The translations under genes and the position numbers were made by a program. Shown one piece after another: positions 54,011 through 63,768 of a stretch of 64,000 nucleotides of DNA (positions within the stretch are counted from its first letter, which is position 1; each line of letters starts with the position of its first letter). Source of the DNA: Fischerella sp. PCC 9605. GTDB lineage: Bacteria > Cyanobacteriota > Cyanobacteriia > Cyanobacteriales > Nostocaceae. Where the stretch lies: NCBI RefSeq assembly GCF_000517105.1, contig NZ_KI912149.1, positions 1,752,135 to 1,816,134 on the forward strand, in the 5' to 3' direction. The notes below the pieces were generated by a model. That model did not search any database. It saw only the letters and a program-made list of their open reading frames with translations, and was not told the DNA's origin.

Positions 54011-54514
54011 TCCTTCCACCGTTAACCCTCTAACTCTCTCTTCAGTTCCCTTTGTGTCTTGGGGTCTTAGTGGTTTAATGTTCACCTTCAACGCACATAG
54101 ACGCTCGTAGGGCAAATTCCTGCAATGTAAATACTAGGTAAGAATATTTTTAATTTTTTAAAAAATAAAAACAAAATAAAGCCGTAAAATAAATTTTTGG
54201 CTGTTGTTTAGAGATGTGTGCGCCGCAGGTGTGCTCACAGGGTGATTTTGCCTCTCTACAGCAAATAGCTAGCTTTTAGCTTTTAGCTTACCCCAACTTT
54301 CGTTGAGGCTAGATAATTATGCTCACAATGTATAATACCTATACTTTTTTTAGTCATCTAGTGTGCTATATGTTCATCTGAAGCATCCGTAAATTTCACT
54401 ATATCCAAGTGATTGGTGAATAGCAGTTTATACTATCTTGCTCAGTCAAGAATTCCGGAAACAGGGGGCATTTTCCGAAAAACTAAATATAGCGAGTGAC
54501 CAAGTAACCAGCTA
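54011..54514. other. intergenic region before the Ser/Thr kinase
   Basis: Dispersed repeat fragments (TTGTGTCTTGGGGTCTTAG, about 54051; CTTTTAGCTTTTAGCTT direct repeat, about 54272). No gene is supported. The kinase promoter should lie in the A/T-rich part after 54340. Confidence 0.4.
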
Positions 54515-56293
54515 ATGACCCACCACATGATCGGTAAAGTATTACAAGGGCGTTACCAAATCGTTCAAAATTTGGGTGCAGGTGTGTTTGGACAAACATA
54601 CATTGCTATAGATATAGAACAACCAGATCACCCAAAATGTGTTATTAAAAAGCTAAAGGTTTCCTGTTCCCAACCTAGCTACTTACAAACCCTGAGGTTA
54701 CACTTTATCACCGAAACCGAAACCCTCAGATATTTGGGACACCATGAGCAAATTCCTCAGCTCGTTGCCTGTTTTGAAGAAAACGAACGCTTTTTCTTGG
54801 TGCAAGAGTTTATTGAAGGACATGCGCTGACTGCTGAATTACCAATCAATCAACGTCACAGCTATCTCTGGAGTGAAAGCGAAGTTGTCAGTTTTTTATA
54901 TGATGTATTAGGTATTCTCGAATTTATTCACTCTCAAGGTGTAATTCACTGCGATCTTAAGCCAGAAAACTTAATTAGACGAGCTTACGATGGCAAGTTA
55001 GTCCTCATTGATTTTGGTTCCATCCAACCGATTGATTTTGGCACAGATTCAGTATTGCCAATCTACAGAGTCCCCGTCACTTCATTGGGGTATATTCCGC
55101 CAGAACAATTTATCGATCAAACACAAGCCAACAGTGATATTTATGCTTTAGGCATGATTGCCATTCAAGCACTAACTGGGCTTTCTCCATTGCAATTAGA
55201 AATAGATCCTAGTAGCAATGAATTTATTTGGCGTTCTCCACAAACCCTAGTTAGTGATTATCTTGCTGCGATCCTCAGCCAAATGATCCGCTACGACTAC
55301 AAAGATCGTTTTAAGTCAGCGAGTGAGGTACTGCGGGCACTTAAGCAAATGCCTGTAGATAATTGGCATCCGCAAACAATACAACCAGAGTATAGCGTAG
55401 TAGATTCTGCCGAAAATAGTGATGATTTTGCTCCGCGTTTTGCATCCCCCAAATCACCCCCTCTATTGACAGGAATGAGATTAGGTTTGGCGGCTAATTC
55501 CTTGGTGATGGGATTTGGAGTATATTCTTTAATGAATAGTTCTCCAGCTTACTCAGAAACAGAGACTTTATATAAAGCAACAGAAGAATATCAATCTGGA
55601 GATTTAGAAGGGGCGATCGCGCTGGCTAAATCTATTCCCTCAAACAGCAATGTTTATCCAGAAGCTCAAGCGACGGTTGAAGAATGGCAAAACCAATGGC
55701 AAGTTGCAACTGAACAATATTTAGTTGCTCAAACAGCTTTGCGTGAAGGTCGATTGTCAGAGGTACTGCATGCAGCTTCTCAAGTTCCTGATATTTTGTA
55801 TTGGCAGTTAAAAACAGACAAAATAGTTGAGAAAGCAAAAGCCAAAATCGAGACGCAGACAAGCGATTTATTAACAAAAGCCTATGAAAAAGCCGCAGCT
55901 AAAGATTTCAGCACTGCTTTAACTTATCTCGATCAAATTCCTAAAGAAACTTCTGCCAACGCTGTAGTGAAACAGAAGTTAGATGAGTACAAAAAAAAGC
56001 AGCAAGTTCGGGCGATTTATTTGTTACAGCAAGCTTACAATCAGGCAGCAGTAGGCGAATTTAATACTGCTGTGAATTTTCTCCAACAGGTTCCCAAAAA
56101 TACTACTGTATATAAAGTCGCTCAAGACAAGTTAATAGAATACACTCAAAAGCAGCGTATACAAGCTGAAGGTCGCAAGATACCGACATCCAAAGTAGCT
56201 ACTGCAACTCATGAAGAGACATCGAAGCGGCACTCTTTTGAGCCAGGAAACCAGATGCAAGAGGTAAATATTACACCCATTTCAAATTTATAA
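54515..56293 (+). CDS. membrane-anchored Ser/Thr protein kinase (Hanks type)
   Basis: 592 residues. The kinase domain (about 10-290) has the Gly-rich loop LGAGVFGQTY, the Lys in CVIKKLK, catalytic HCDLKPENLI and DFG (about 168-170). HRD is HCD, as often in cyanobacterial kinases of this type. A membrane segment is at about 320-340. The C-terminal half is a periplasmic or cytosolic helical region with three repeats of the type A-x-x-Y-x-x-A/G-D-L-x-x-A-I (TPR-like; about 350-550). Targets unknown. No phosphatase gene is nearby. Confidence 0.9.
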   Translation: MTHHMIGKVLQGRYQIVQNLGAGVFGQTYIAIDIEQPDHPKCVIKKLKVSCSQPSYLQTLRLHFITETETLRYLGHHEQIPQLVACFEENERFFLVQEFIEGHALTAELPINQRHSYLWSESEVVSFLYDVLGILEFIHSQGVIHCDLKPENLIRRAYDGKLVLIDFGSIQPIDFGTDSVLPIYRVPVTSLGYIPPEQFIDQTQANSDIYALGMIAIQALTGLSPLQLEIDPSSNEFIWRSPQTLVSDYLAAILSQMIRYDYKDRFKSASEVLRALKQMPVDNWHPQTIQPEYSVVDSAENSDDFAPRFASPKSPPLLTGMRLGLAANSLVMGFGVYSLMNSSPAYSETETLYKATEEYQSGDLEGAIALAKSIPSNSNVYPEAQATVEEWQNQWQVATEQYLVAQTALREGRLSEVLHAASQVPDILYWQLKTDKIVEKAKAKIETQTSDLLTKAYEKAAAKDFSTALTYLDQIPKETSANAVVKQKLDEYKKKQQVRAIYLLQQAYNQAAVGEFNTAVNFLQQVPKNTTVYKVAQDKLIEYTQKQRIQAEGRKIPTSKVATATHEETSKRHSFEPGNQMQEVNITPISNL

Positions 56294-56344
56294 CAACTTT
56301 TTGTTCTAGTGAATTTCAAATTTAGCGATCGCACAACAGACTTC

Positions 56345-56381
56345 AGGACACGGTCATGCCGTGTCCTTAATAATTTTATCT
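56345..56381 (+). terminator. hairpin terminator after the kinase
   Basis: AGGACACGG and CCGTGTCCT flank TCATG, then a T-rich run (TTAATAATTTT). Confidence 0.65.
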
Positions 56382-56586
56382 GCTTCGGTTGTTGAAACTG
56401 ACTGATACTAAGTTGCAGTCAAAGATAGTACTTCCCTCACCCCGCCTATCGGCACCCCTCTCCCAATTTGGAACAGGGGAGGGGGAGAGGGCACGAATTG
56501 CTATATCTGAACACAACTTGGTATGAGCACAAATCCTGTACAGTTGCGCCTCACCAAGAGTATTCCACTAGCTGCGATCGCATTAA

Positions 56587-58044
56587 CTAATTCCCAGACT
56601 GAATCTGTTGAATTAATTCATAAAAAGGTTGCCAATTATCTTCTTGAACTATTGGTTCCCAAATCGATTCAATTACAGGTCTTAATATCATGGTTTTGGG
56701 ATTATGTCGAGCTAGGGTTTGGGCTACTTTTTCTATTTCTTCCGGTGTCAAATCACTTAAAATCCGATGATATATTCCCGACCAGTTTAAAAATAATTCA
56801 GATGTCCCTAAAGATTGCCCAATTTCTGAGTCTCTCAAAATCGAACTAGCATCATCTCTCCATTTACTCGAAAAGGTAGTTGCCATGTCTGCAAAAAAGT
56901 GGTGATAGCTAACTGGATAATGTTTTAAAAATTCAATAGTTGCTTTTAAAAGCTCATCTGCTTGTGGTTGTGACAGTTGCTCAAAACCTAATTTTTTCAA
57001 CATTAAAGAGCGATACTCAGCCAGATAATATTCATCAAAACTGGCTAATCCAGCTTCCATATCAGTTTGAGGAATAACAGCTTTTAATGCTTCCTGGAGT
57101 GCCTCTAAATTCCACTTGCAAATCTCTGGCTGATGGATGTAACTATAGCGTCTATAGTAGTCGAAATATGCGGCGGTAAAGTAGGGATCGTAATTAGGAA
57201 TAAAAGCATAGGGCCCGTAATCAAAACTCTCCCCTGTGATTGACATATTGTCAGTGTTTAACACTGCATGACAAAAACCAGCCGCCATCCACTGCGCTAC
57301 TAATTCTGCTACCCTTTGGACTAATTCTGCATAAAATAGAGCATACTTATCTTGTTCACTATCTAAGTGTTGATAGTACTGCTCAATGACATGGTCTAAT
57401 AGCTTTTTGGTTAAGTCAGGACGCCGGAAATAGTGCAGTCGCTCAAAAGTACCAAAGCGAATATGCGATTGGCTCAACCGTACCATTACTGAGGAACGAG
57501 TAGGAGAAGGTTCATCACCCCGCCAGAGTGATAAACCTGTTTCCACCATGCTGAGACAGCGTGAAGTACGTACGCCCATAGCGTGCAGCATTTCCGCAGC
57601 TAAAACTTCGCGGACGCCGCCTTTAAGTGTTAACATACCATCGCCACCGCGAGAGTAGGGCGTTCTACCAGAACCTTTCGTACCGAAGTCGTAAAGTTCA
57701 CCATCGACACCACGCACTTGTCCGTAGAGAAAACCTCTACCATCACCTAAGAAAGGATTGTATTCACCAAATTGATAGCCGTGGTAACGCAGCGCTAGCA
57801 AGGGTTTGCGTCCCTCAAATTTGCCAAAGGCGGTGATAAAATCTTCGTCTGTCACTGCTTTGGCGTCCAGTCCCAACAGGGGTAGTAGTGCGTCGTTGCG
57901 CCAGCGTAGAGTGTGTAGGGGAAATTCCGCTGCTGCTACTTCGTCGTAGTAGTCATCGCCTAGAGATTCTAAGGCGGGTTCGTAGTTAAGGATGAGAAAG
58001 GGATTTGTAGAATTTGTGTTGTTGGGAGCTTCTGCCAGAGTCAT
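56587..58044 (-). CDS. selO: SelO/YdiU family protein adenylyltransferase
   Basis: 485 residues, the usual length of bacterial SelO. This pseudokinase-like enzyme transfers AMP to protein hydroxyls. Motifs seen: [14 protein letters not shown] ([17 protein letters not shown]), [68 protein letters not shown] and the Asp-Asn metal sites. The C-terminal Cys/Sec residue of some relatives is not present, as is usual in bacteria. A plus-strand frame across the 3' end is a shadow. Confidence 0.95.
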   Translation of the reverse strand: MTLAEAPNNTNSTNPFLILNYEPALESLGDDYYDEVAAAEFPLHTLRWRNDALLPLLGLDAKAVTDEDFITAFGKFEGRKPLLALRYHGYQFGEYNPFLGDGRGFLYGQVRGVDGELYDFGTKGSGRTPYSRGGDGMLTLKGGVREVLAAEMLHAMGVRTSRCLSMVETGLSLWRGDEPSPTRSSVMVRLSQSHIRFGTFERLHYFRRPDLTKKLLDHVIEQYYQHLDSEQDKYALFYAELVQRVAELVAQWMAAGFCHAVLNTDNMSITGESFDYGPYAFIPNYDPYFTAAYFDYYRRYSYIHQPEICKWNLEALQEALKAVIPQTDMEAGLASFDEYYLAEYRSLMLKKLGFEQLSQPQADELLKATIEFLKHYPVSYHHFFADMATTFSSKWRDDASSILRDSEIGQSLGTSELFLNWSGIYHRILSDLTPEEIEKVAQTLARHNPKTMILRPVIESIWEPIVQEDNWQPFYELIQQIQSGN

Positions 58045-58114
58045 TACGAGTACAACTTAGTTCATCTTCTCTTAATAGTACCTCTGGTGGAAGGGTGGGC
58101 GATCGCGATGATGA

Positions 58115-58684
58115 CTACTTAGCTTGCCAACTAGGATTGGTGAGACTCGTCAGAATATGATCCTGCCATTGCCCATTAATTAATAAATAATCTCTAGCAT
58201 ACCCTTCTACAACAAATCCTAGCCTTTTGAGTAAATTTCCACTGCGCTGATTGTGAGGCATATAATTTGCCATGATGCGGTGCATTTTTAATTCTTGAAA
58301 TACATACCCAATAGCTGCTTGCAAGGCTTCTGTCATAAAACCTTTGCCTTGCTCAGTTTCTGCAATACTGTACCCAACATTACAATATTGTGCTACTCCC
58401 CGGACAAAATTAGTAAAATTAATAATTCCAATGATTTTTTTGGGATTATTTTTGAGAAACATAAATAGTCTCAAAGAACAATCATTAACAAATTCATGTA
58501 AATTCAACTCTAACTGCAACTGCCAATATTCTTCTGTGAAAAAACCCTCAGACCAACGAGGATAAAATGGAGTGAGATAAGTTTTGTTATCAGCAAAATA
58601 TTGGATAATTAAGGGTATATCCTCTTTGGTCGCCATTCGTAATAATAAACGTTCAGTTACGATTAGCGGTGTTTCAAATTTCAT
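58115..58684 (-). CDS. GNAT family N-acetyltransferase (RimJ/RimL-like)
   Basis: 189 residues. The GNAT fold is visible: ETPLIVTERLLLRMATKEDIPLI at the start, then a central strand (KIIGIINFTNF) and the acetyl-CoA loop (YSIAETEQGKGFMTEALQAAIGY, whose Q/R-x-x-G-x-A/G pattern is QGKGFM). MANYMPHNQRSGNLLKRLGF follows. The substrate is unknown; RimJ-like enzymes act on N-terminal amines. It is 71 bases from selO on the same strand. Confidence 0.9.
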   Translation of the reverse strand: MKFETPLIVTERLLLRMATKEDIPLIIQYFADNKTYLTPFYPRWSEGFFTEEYWQLQLELNLHEFVNDCSLRLFMFLKNNPKKIIGIINFTNFVRGVAQYCNVGYSIAETEQGKGFMTEALQAAIGYVFQELKMHRIMANYMPHNQRSGNLLKRLGFVVEGYARDYLLINGQWQDHILTSLTNPSWQAK

Positions 58685-58754
58685 AACCTACTATTAATTA
58701 GTCCAAGATTTTTAGTGCGATCCATCTAAAATAACGTCGAGTAAAATTACAGTT

Positions 58755-60329
58755 TTAAAAAGCTTGCGGAAAGTCGTTTTTTCTTGGCATAAGAGTCATG
58801 ATTGAAATTAGAGTTAACTCCATCAATTCTATATATGCCTCAATATCCACTTGATCAGCTAGCAGCATATCTCGATAGTGCTGCTTTAGTTGACCCAAAT
58901 TCTGCAAAGCAACCTCTGGGTTAGTTTGCAAGGTTGCTTGCCATTCGTCCACTAGCAATAGGGTATCCATCACAAATTTTTTGCGCTGTTGTTCCAACTG
59001 TAAACGACACTCGTTAGCAAAAGTCTGTGTTTTTTGTTGCAGTTGCTCGTATACTTCTGTTGTCACTATGCCATCAATAAATATCAGTCGATGCTCCTGG
59101 CTTAAGTCTTCAATTGCTCTTAATGCTTGTTGGGGGCTTTCTGCCAACAAATTCTTGAGTTGACTAATACGGCTATTAGTTATGTTAAGCATCTTCTGAG
59201 ATGATCGCCTACGCCACTGTTGTATCATTAATCCCAGAAAGCTCGTTGTCACCAGAATGAATACCCCAGATTGCAAGTCTGGATTATTTTTCCAATAACG
59301 AATTATTACTCCACTGGGGTCGCCTTCCTCAAACACTTCCTCTGCTGCGGGGTGTACGTAAAATAGCCCTTTTCGCAGTAGTTCGCTAGCTTTACCATTC
59401 TGAAGTTCTGGGTAAAACTGAGAGTAGGTTCGTGCAGTAGAGAGAATTGACCAAGTTACTTGTTTTACCTTCTCCTGATCTGTATCGGGACGAGTTACCA
59501 AAACTGTAGCTGTAGATAGAGTAGGTATCTGTTTGTCTGGAATTGGTGGACGTGATGTGTAAGTACCACTTGGCAGAATTGCACGTTGGTAGGAATCAGG
59601 GTTAAGAATAGTCAGGTTGTTTATCAACTCTGGTTCAATGGGGAGAACTTTTAAATTTGGATTATTGACAAAATTTTGACGTATATTTTTACTCGCGATC
59701 AAACTTCCCACGTAAGCGAGTGCATCTACCTGTCCAGCATTGAGTTTTTGGAATGCTGCGTTCAAATCGGAATCATCTTTTTGAATTGTCAACTTATCTG
59801 CATTGATAAGTTGGCTAGTAGTGAAGCGAATTCCACTACCGGGTGTACCGACAGCTACTCGCTTTCCCTGAATATCGGCAAAGGTTTGCAATCCTGATTT
59901 TTTGATGGTGATAATTTGCACATACTCATTTGCTACCACTGCCACTGCTTGGACTTTTCCCTGTTGCATTGCCTGATTAGCAACATCCAACTGTACCAGA
60001 GCAAAGTCAACTTGACGTTTGAACAAACGTTCCAAGTTTTCTTCTGAACCCCGAGAATCTAGGTTGCGAATCTTTATTCCAACTGTAGTCTCAGTAGAAT
60101 TACTAATTTGTTCAGCCATGCGGTTGTAGTATCCACCAGCAGGGCCGCTAGAAAGAGTCACACTGGTCGGCTGGAAACTGCAACTGCTCAGAATCGGGAC
60201 AAGAATACTACTTGCTAAACAGCTAAAAGTAAGAAAAATTCCTCTAGGACGACGGATTGATTTCACAAATACTACTGGCAAGTCAAATAATCGCTTTGCC
60301 CTGACTTGCCTACCAGACACTTCAGACAT
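58755..60329 (-). CDS. TAXI-type TRAP solute-binding lipoprotein with extra C-terminal domain
   Basis: 524 residues. A basic start (about 1-28) is followed by a hydrophobic signal and a lipobox LSSC (Cys50). The TAXI-like domain (about 55-340) begins VTLSSGPAGGYYNRMAEQIS. A second membrane segment at about 360-380 (GVFILVTTSFLGLMIQQW) separates a cytosolic helical region of about 140 residues. TAXI proteins bind acidic or amino-acid ligands for TRAP carriers; no TRAP permease is in the window. The extra inner segment suggests a sensor-like topology instead of pure transport. Confidence 0.82.
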   Translation of the reverse strand: MSEVSGRQVRAKRLFDLPVVFVKSIRRPRGIFLTFSCLASSILVPILSSCSFQPTSVTLSSGPAGGYYNRMAEQISNSTETTVGIKIRNLDSRGSEENLERLFKRQVDFALVQLDVANQAMQQGKVQAVAVVANEYVQIITIKKSGLQTFADIQGKRVAVGTPGSGIRFTTSQLINADKLTIQKDDSDLNAAFQKLNAGQVDALAYVGSLIASKNIRQNFVNNPNLKVLPIEPELINNLTILNPDSYQRAILPSGTYTSRPPIPDKQIPTLSTATVLVTRPDTDQEKVKQVTWSILSTARTYSQFYPELQNGKASELLRKGLFYVHPAAEEVFEEGDPSGVIIRYWKNNPDLQSGVFILVTTSFLGLMIQQWRRRSSQKMLNITNSRISQLKNLLAESPQQALRAIEDLSQEHRLIFIDGIVTTEVYEQLQQKTQTFANECRLQLEQQRKKFVMDTLLLVDEWQATLQTNPEVALQNLGQLKQHYRDMLLADQVDIEAYIELMELTLISIMTLMPRKNDFPQAF

Positions 60330-60619
60330 CTTTTACCTGCCAGTTCATAAGCGGCTGCTTTCTTTGCTGAAACCAAATTCTGAGTGAAATTACAGAGCAG
60401 CAAATAGATTCGTATGCTGTGCATCTGTGCTTTTGCTTTAATTAAGTCTAGTGTAAATACTTAATCATAATTTAAAGGATTAACAATTTACAATAGTTGC
60501 CTTGATCAAATTCTTGATAACCTGATTTCTGAATCAGAATAATACAGATGTAAACCTAGGAAGGCAGTACGCTACGTAACTTAACACACTAGAAAAATCA
60601 TTCAAAGGAAGGCATATCC

Positions 60620-61612
60620 GTGGGAATACGTTACGATTGGCAAGAAGCAGAAATCAGAGCTATATATAGTACACCTTTGCTAGAGCTAATTTATCAAGCT
60701 GCTAGCGCGCATCGTCAGTATCACAACCCAAAACAAATTCAAGTTTGTAAGCTCATCTCCATTAAAACAGGAGCTTGTCCAGAAGATTGTAGCTACTGCG
60801 CTCAATCTTCTCGCTACAAAACAGAAGTCAAACCACAAGCACTCTTGGATAAAGAAACAGTAGTTAATATTGCTCAGCAAGCAAAACAAAGCGGTGTCAG
60901 TCGCGTCTGTATGGGTGCTGCTTGGCGAGAAGTAAGGGATAACTCGCAATTTGACCAAGTGCTGGACATGGTTAAGGAAGTGACAGCATTGGGGTTAGAG
61001 GTATGCTGCACTCTGGGAATGCTGACAGAACTACAGGCCAAGCGTTTGGAAGAGGCGGGACTTTACGCCTACAACCATAATTTGGATACTTCACGGGACT
61101 ATTACAACACAATCATTACCACCAGAACTTATGACGATCGCTTGAACACAATTAAAAATGTCCGGCAGACAAACGTCACCGTCTGTTCTGGCGGTATCCT
61201 AGGCTTGGGTGAAAGTGTCGAAGACCGGATCGGGATGCTGTACACTCTGGCAAACCTGCATCCGCATCCAGAATCCGTACCAATTAACATTCTCTCCCAA
61301 GTTAAAGGTACACCCCTAGAGAATCAACCAGATGTTCCTATTTGGGATGTCGTGCGGATGATAGCCACTGCACGCATAATTATGCCAGCTTCTGATGTGC
61401 GCTTGAGTGCAGGCAGGGCAAAACTTTCTCACGTTGAGCAAGCTTTATGCTTCTTAGCAGGAGCAAATTCTATCTTTTCCAGCGATAACGGACACATGTT
61501 AACCGTCACCACTCCCTGTCCTGGCTATAACGCTGACCAGGAAATGCTGAATCTACTTGGTTTAGAGATGCGTCCGGCGTTTGTTGGTCAGGAGAAGCTG
61601 ACAGCTTTATAA
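60620..61612 (+). CDS. bioB: biotin synthase
   Basis: 330 residues, GTG start with AAGGAAGG 8-15 bases upstream. Radical-SAM cluster Cys53, Cys57 and Cys60 in [10 protein letters not shown]. The 2Fe-2S-site residues are in the C-x-G-x-A-like segment VCMGAAWRE and in [16 protein letters not shown] and [15 protein letters not shown] ([12 protein letters not shown]) are intact. It inserts sulfur into dethiobiotin. petL lies on the other strand just after its stop. Confidence 0.95.
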   Translation: MGIRYDWQEAEIRAIYSTPLLELIYQAASAHRQYHNPKQIQVCKLISIKTGACPEDCSYCAQSSRYKTEVKPQALLDKETVVNIAQQAKQSGVSRVCMGAAWREVRDNSQFDQVLDMVKEVTALGLEVCCTLGMLTELQAKRLEEAGLYAYNHNLDTSRDYYNTIITTRTYDDRLNTIKNVRQTNVTVCSGGILGLGESVEDRIGMLYTLANLHPHPESVPINILSQVKGTPLENQPDVPIWDVVRMIATARIIMPASDVRLSAGRAKLSHVEQALCFLAGANSIFSSDNGHMLTVTTPCPGYNADQEMLNLLGLEMRPAFVGQEKLTAL

Positions 61613-61669
61613 GATGGTGGGGAGATAGGGAGAGTATATGTTCATCCCATCTCCCTGTTTCCCTATCTT
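61613..61669. repeat. inverted repeat between bioB and petL
   Basis: GGGGAGATAGGGAGAG and CTCCCTGTTTCCCTATC pair imperfectly; probably a bidirectional terminator derived from the polypurine repeat family. Confidence 0.6.
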
Positions 61670-61765
61670 TTAAAGAATCTTGGCAGCACGCAAACCAAAC
61701 AGCAAACCGACAGCGATGCCCAAGAATATAGCCAAGAAGACGACATAAGATACTACAGCGAACAT
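61670..61765 (-). CDS. petL: cytochrome b6f complex subunit PetL
   Basis: 31 residues, one membrane helix. From ATG 61765 it reads [19 protein letters not shown] then [12 protein letters not shown] and ends TAA. The length, the helix and the LLFGLR-AKIL end match the PetL of Nostoc-type b6f complexes as I remember them. GGAG lies 7-10 bases upstream (GGAGAAACGTAA before the ATG). It stabilises the b6f dimer in the thylakoid. It is convergent with bioB, with a polypurine inverted repeat between. Confidence 0.85.
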   Translation of the reverse strand: MFAVVSYVVFLAIFLGIAVGLLFGLRAAKIL

Positions 61766-62052
61766 TTACGTTTCTCCACAATTATTTACTCTAAATCTAT
61801 TGAATCATTAGTCAATCGTCATTGGTCATTAGTCATTGGTTAGTGGTTAGTGGTTAGTAGTTGTAGAGACGTGCCATGGCACGTCTGTACATTGGTTAGT
61901 GGTTAGTGGTTAGTAGTTAGTGGTTATTCCCCCCCCCCTCTCACACTCCCCCACTCTCCCACTCCTCCACTCTCCCACTCTCCCCATCTCCCCATCTCCC
62001 CATTCCCCACATTGCGGTAGAATACCGACACGTGCTTGCAAAGGGGTTGGTG
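61766..62052. repeat. repeat-rich region before aroB
   Basis: Heptamers of the GTTAGTG/GTCATTG type at about 61808-61858 and 61893-61926, a near copy of the 28-bp palindrome (one mismatch) at 61863-61890, a run of eight or nine C's at about 61929, and CTCCCACTC/CTCCCCATC words to about 62005. AAAGGGG precedes the aroB ATG at 62053. Confidence 0.85.
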
Positions 62053-63213
62053 ATGGTTTCTGCGATCAAAGTAAATCTACCGCAGCAATCTTATGATATT
62101 GCGATCGCACCTGGTAGCTTAGATCAACTGGGCGATCGCATGGCGACTTTGAAGCTAGGTAAGAAGGTACTGCTGGTTTCTAACCCAAACGTTTTTCAAT
62201 TTTATGGCGAAAGAGCGATCGCATCACTAAAAGCCGCTGGTTTTGAAGTTGCCAGCTACATCCTGCCTGATGGGGAAAACTACAAAACCTTGGAATCTGT
62301 ACAAAAAATCTACGATGCAGCCCTAGAAAATCGCTTAGAACGCTCCGCCACGATGGTAGCTTTGGGAGGTGGAGTCATTGGCGATATGACGGGTTTTGCA
62401 GCGGCGACTTGGCTGCGTGGGATCAACTTTGTGCAAGTACCCACCACCCTTTTAGCGATGGTGGATGCAGCAATTGGTGGCAAAACAGGCGTGAACCATC
62501 CCCAAGGCAAAAACTTGATTGGGGCATTTAATCAACCGCGACTGGTATTAATTGACCCAGAAGTGTTGAAAACGCTACCCGTCCGAGAGTTTCGTGCTGG
62601 CATGGCGGAGGTGATCAAGTACGGCGTCATTTGGGATGCCCAGTTGTTTGACGAGTTGGAAGCGAGTCAGCGCCTGGATGAAATGGAATATTTGATCCCC
62701 CCAGCCCTCCTTAATAAGGAGGGCTATAACTCTCCTACCCCCCTTTCCAAGGGGGGCGAGGGGGGATCTTCACTCATGGACAGCATATTAACTCGCTCGT
62801 GTCAAGCTAAAGCCGATGTCGTCAGCAAAGATGAAAAAGAAGCGGGACTGCGGGCGATACTCAACTACGGACACACCATTGGTCATGCCGTGGAAAGTTT
62901 GACGGGTTATACACAAGTGCTACACGGTGAAGCCGTTGCCATTGGCATGGTAGCAGCAGGACAGATAGCTGTGGAACTGGGGATGTGGACGCAGGAAGAG
63001 ACACAACGGCAAGATGCCCTCATTGAAAAAGCAGGTTTACCGACTCAGTTACCCAGTGGTTTAGACATAGAAGCGATTATTGAGGCGTTGCAGATCGATA
63101 AGAAGGTGAAAGCTGGTAAAGTTAGGTTTGTGTTGCCAACGCAAATCGGTGTAGTGACAGTGACAGACCAAGTACCAGCAGATATCATCCGGCAGGTGTT
63201 GCGAGGGATGTAA
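62053..63213 (+). CDS. aroB: 3-dehydroquinate synthase with repeat-derived insert
   Basis: 386 residues from ATG 62053 (GTG 62032 would give 393); AAAGGGG is placed well for the ATG. The NAD-binding part has [22 protein letters not shown], and [31 protein letters not shown] and [18 protein letters not shown] carry the metal and substrate residues. Later, [12 protein letters not shown] has the zinc His. It makes 3-dehydroquinate in the shikimate pathway. Between about residues 215 and 243 there is a 28-residue insert ([20 protein letters not shown] and on) absent from the usual enzyme. Confidence 0.95.
   Translation: MVSAIKVNLPQQSYDIAIAPGSLDQLGDRMATLKLGKKVLLVSNPNVFQFYGERAIASLKAAGFEVASYILPDGENYKTLESVQKIYDAALENRLERSATMVALGGGVIGDMTGFAAATWLRGINFVQVPTTLLAMVDAAIGGKTGVNHPQGKNLIGAFNQPRLVLIDPEVLKTLPVREFRAGMAEVIKYGVIWDAQLFDELEASQRLDEMEYLIPPALLNKEGYNSPTPLSKGGEGGSSLMDSILTRSCQAKADVVSKDEKEAGLRAILNYGHTIGHAVESLTGYTQVLHGEAVAIGMVAAGQIAVELGMWTQEETQRQDALIEKAGLPTQLPSGLDIEAIIEALQIDKKVKAGKVRFVLPTQIGVVTVTDQVPADIIRQVLRGM
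62698..62772. repeat. in-frame double palindrome inside aroB
   Basis: AGCCCTCCTT and AAGGAGGGCT form the first arm pair, followed by CCCCCCTTTCC with GGGGGG. Both encode the Pro/Gly/Lys-rich insert in AroB. The reading frame is kept. Confidence 0.85.
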
Positions 63214-63222
63214 TTTTATTCC

Positions 63223-63768
63223 CTATTTCTCATTCCCTGTATTCTTGGCTGCATTAGCAATGATGCCAATTACATTCAAGTGGCTCAAAATCTCTGTTGC
63301 TTGAATTAGATCGGCTAGGCTGACTTTACCGATGCGTGCCACCATAACAATGCGATCGCAAAATGTGGCTAAAATTCTGGCATCGACTGTGTTAAGAATA
63401 GCAGGAGCATCTATCAACACTAGGTCATAAGTCTGCTCAAAGGACTCCAACAGTTCTTTCATGCGTTGAGAACTGAGCAGTTTCACCGTATCTTCTGGTG
63501 TAGAACCAGCCGTCAAAACATCAATGGAAGGGTGAATCGGTTGGATATAATCTTGAATGGAAGTATTTGCCTCATCGACCAATAACAGGGATAGCCCCCA
63601 GTCATTAGAGAGTTCCAAGACTTTATGTAGACTAGGCTGCCGCAAATTGGCATCAATCAGTAGTACTCGTCGATGCATCCGCGCAGCACTCACCGCCACT
63701 CCCAAGGCTAAAGTAGTCTTGCCTTCCTTTGGTAATGCTGATGTTAACATCAGAGACTTGCAAGACAA
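63223..63768 (-). CDS. BY-kinase-type ATPase domain, probably 5'-disrupted
   Basis: 181 residues from a TTG. The Wzc/CpsD-like tyrosine kinase ATPase core is intact: Walker A LPKEGKTTLA, Walker A' VLLIDANLRQPSLH and Walker B LVLIDAPAI. It lacks the N-terminal membrane (Wzz) half and the Tyr-rich tail. Upstream, similarity continues for six codons (QPILKS) to an in-frame TAG; before it the linker-like DSSIKESPASS is in another frame. A frameshift is likely. Function, if working: polysaccharide export control by family analogy. Confidence 0.65.
   Translation of the reverse strand: MSCKSLMLTSALPKEGKTTLALGVAVSAARMHRRVLLIDANLRQPSLHKVLELSNDWGLSLLLVDEANTSIQDYIQPIHPSIDVLTAGSTPEDTVKLLSSQRMKELLESFEQTYDLVLIDAPAILNTVDARILATFCDRIVMVARIGKVSLADLIQATEILSHLNVIGIIANAAKNTGNEK

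Noticed and set aside
56523..56849. 108-residue plus-strand frame over the 3' end of selO
   Set aside because: It is antisense to the conserved SelO C-terminus and looks like random hydrophobic sequence.
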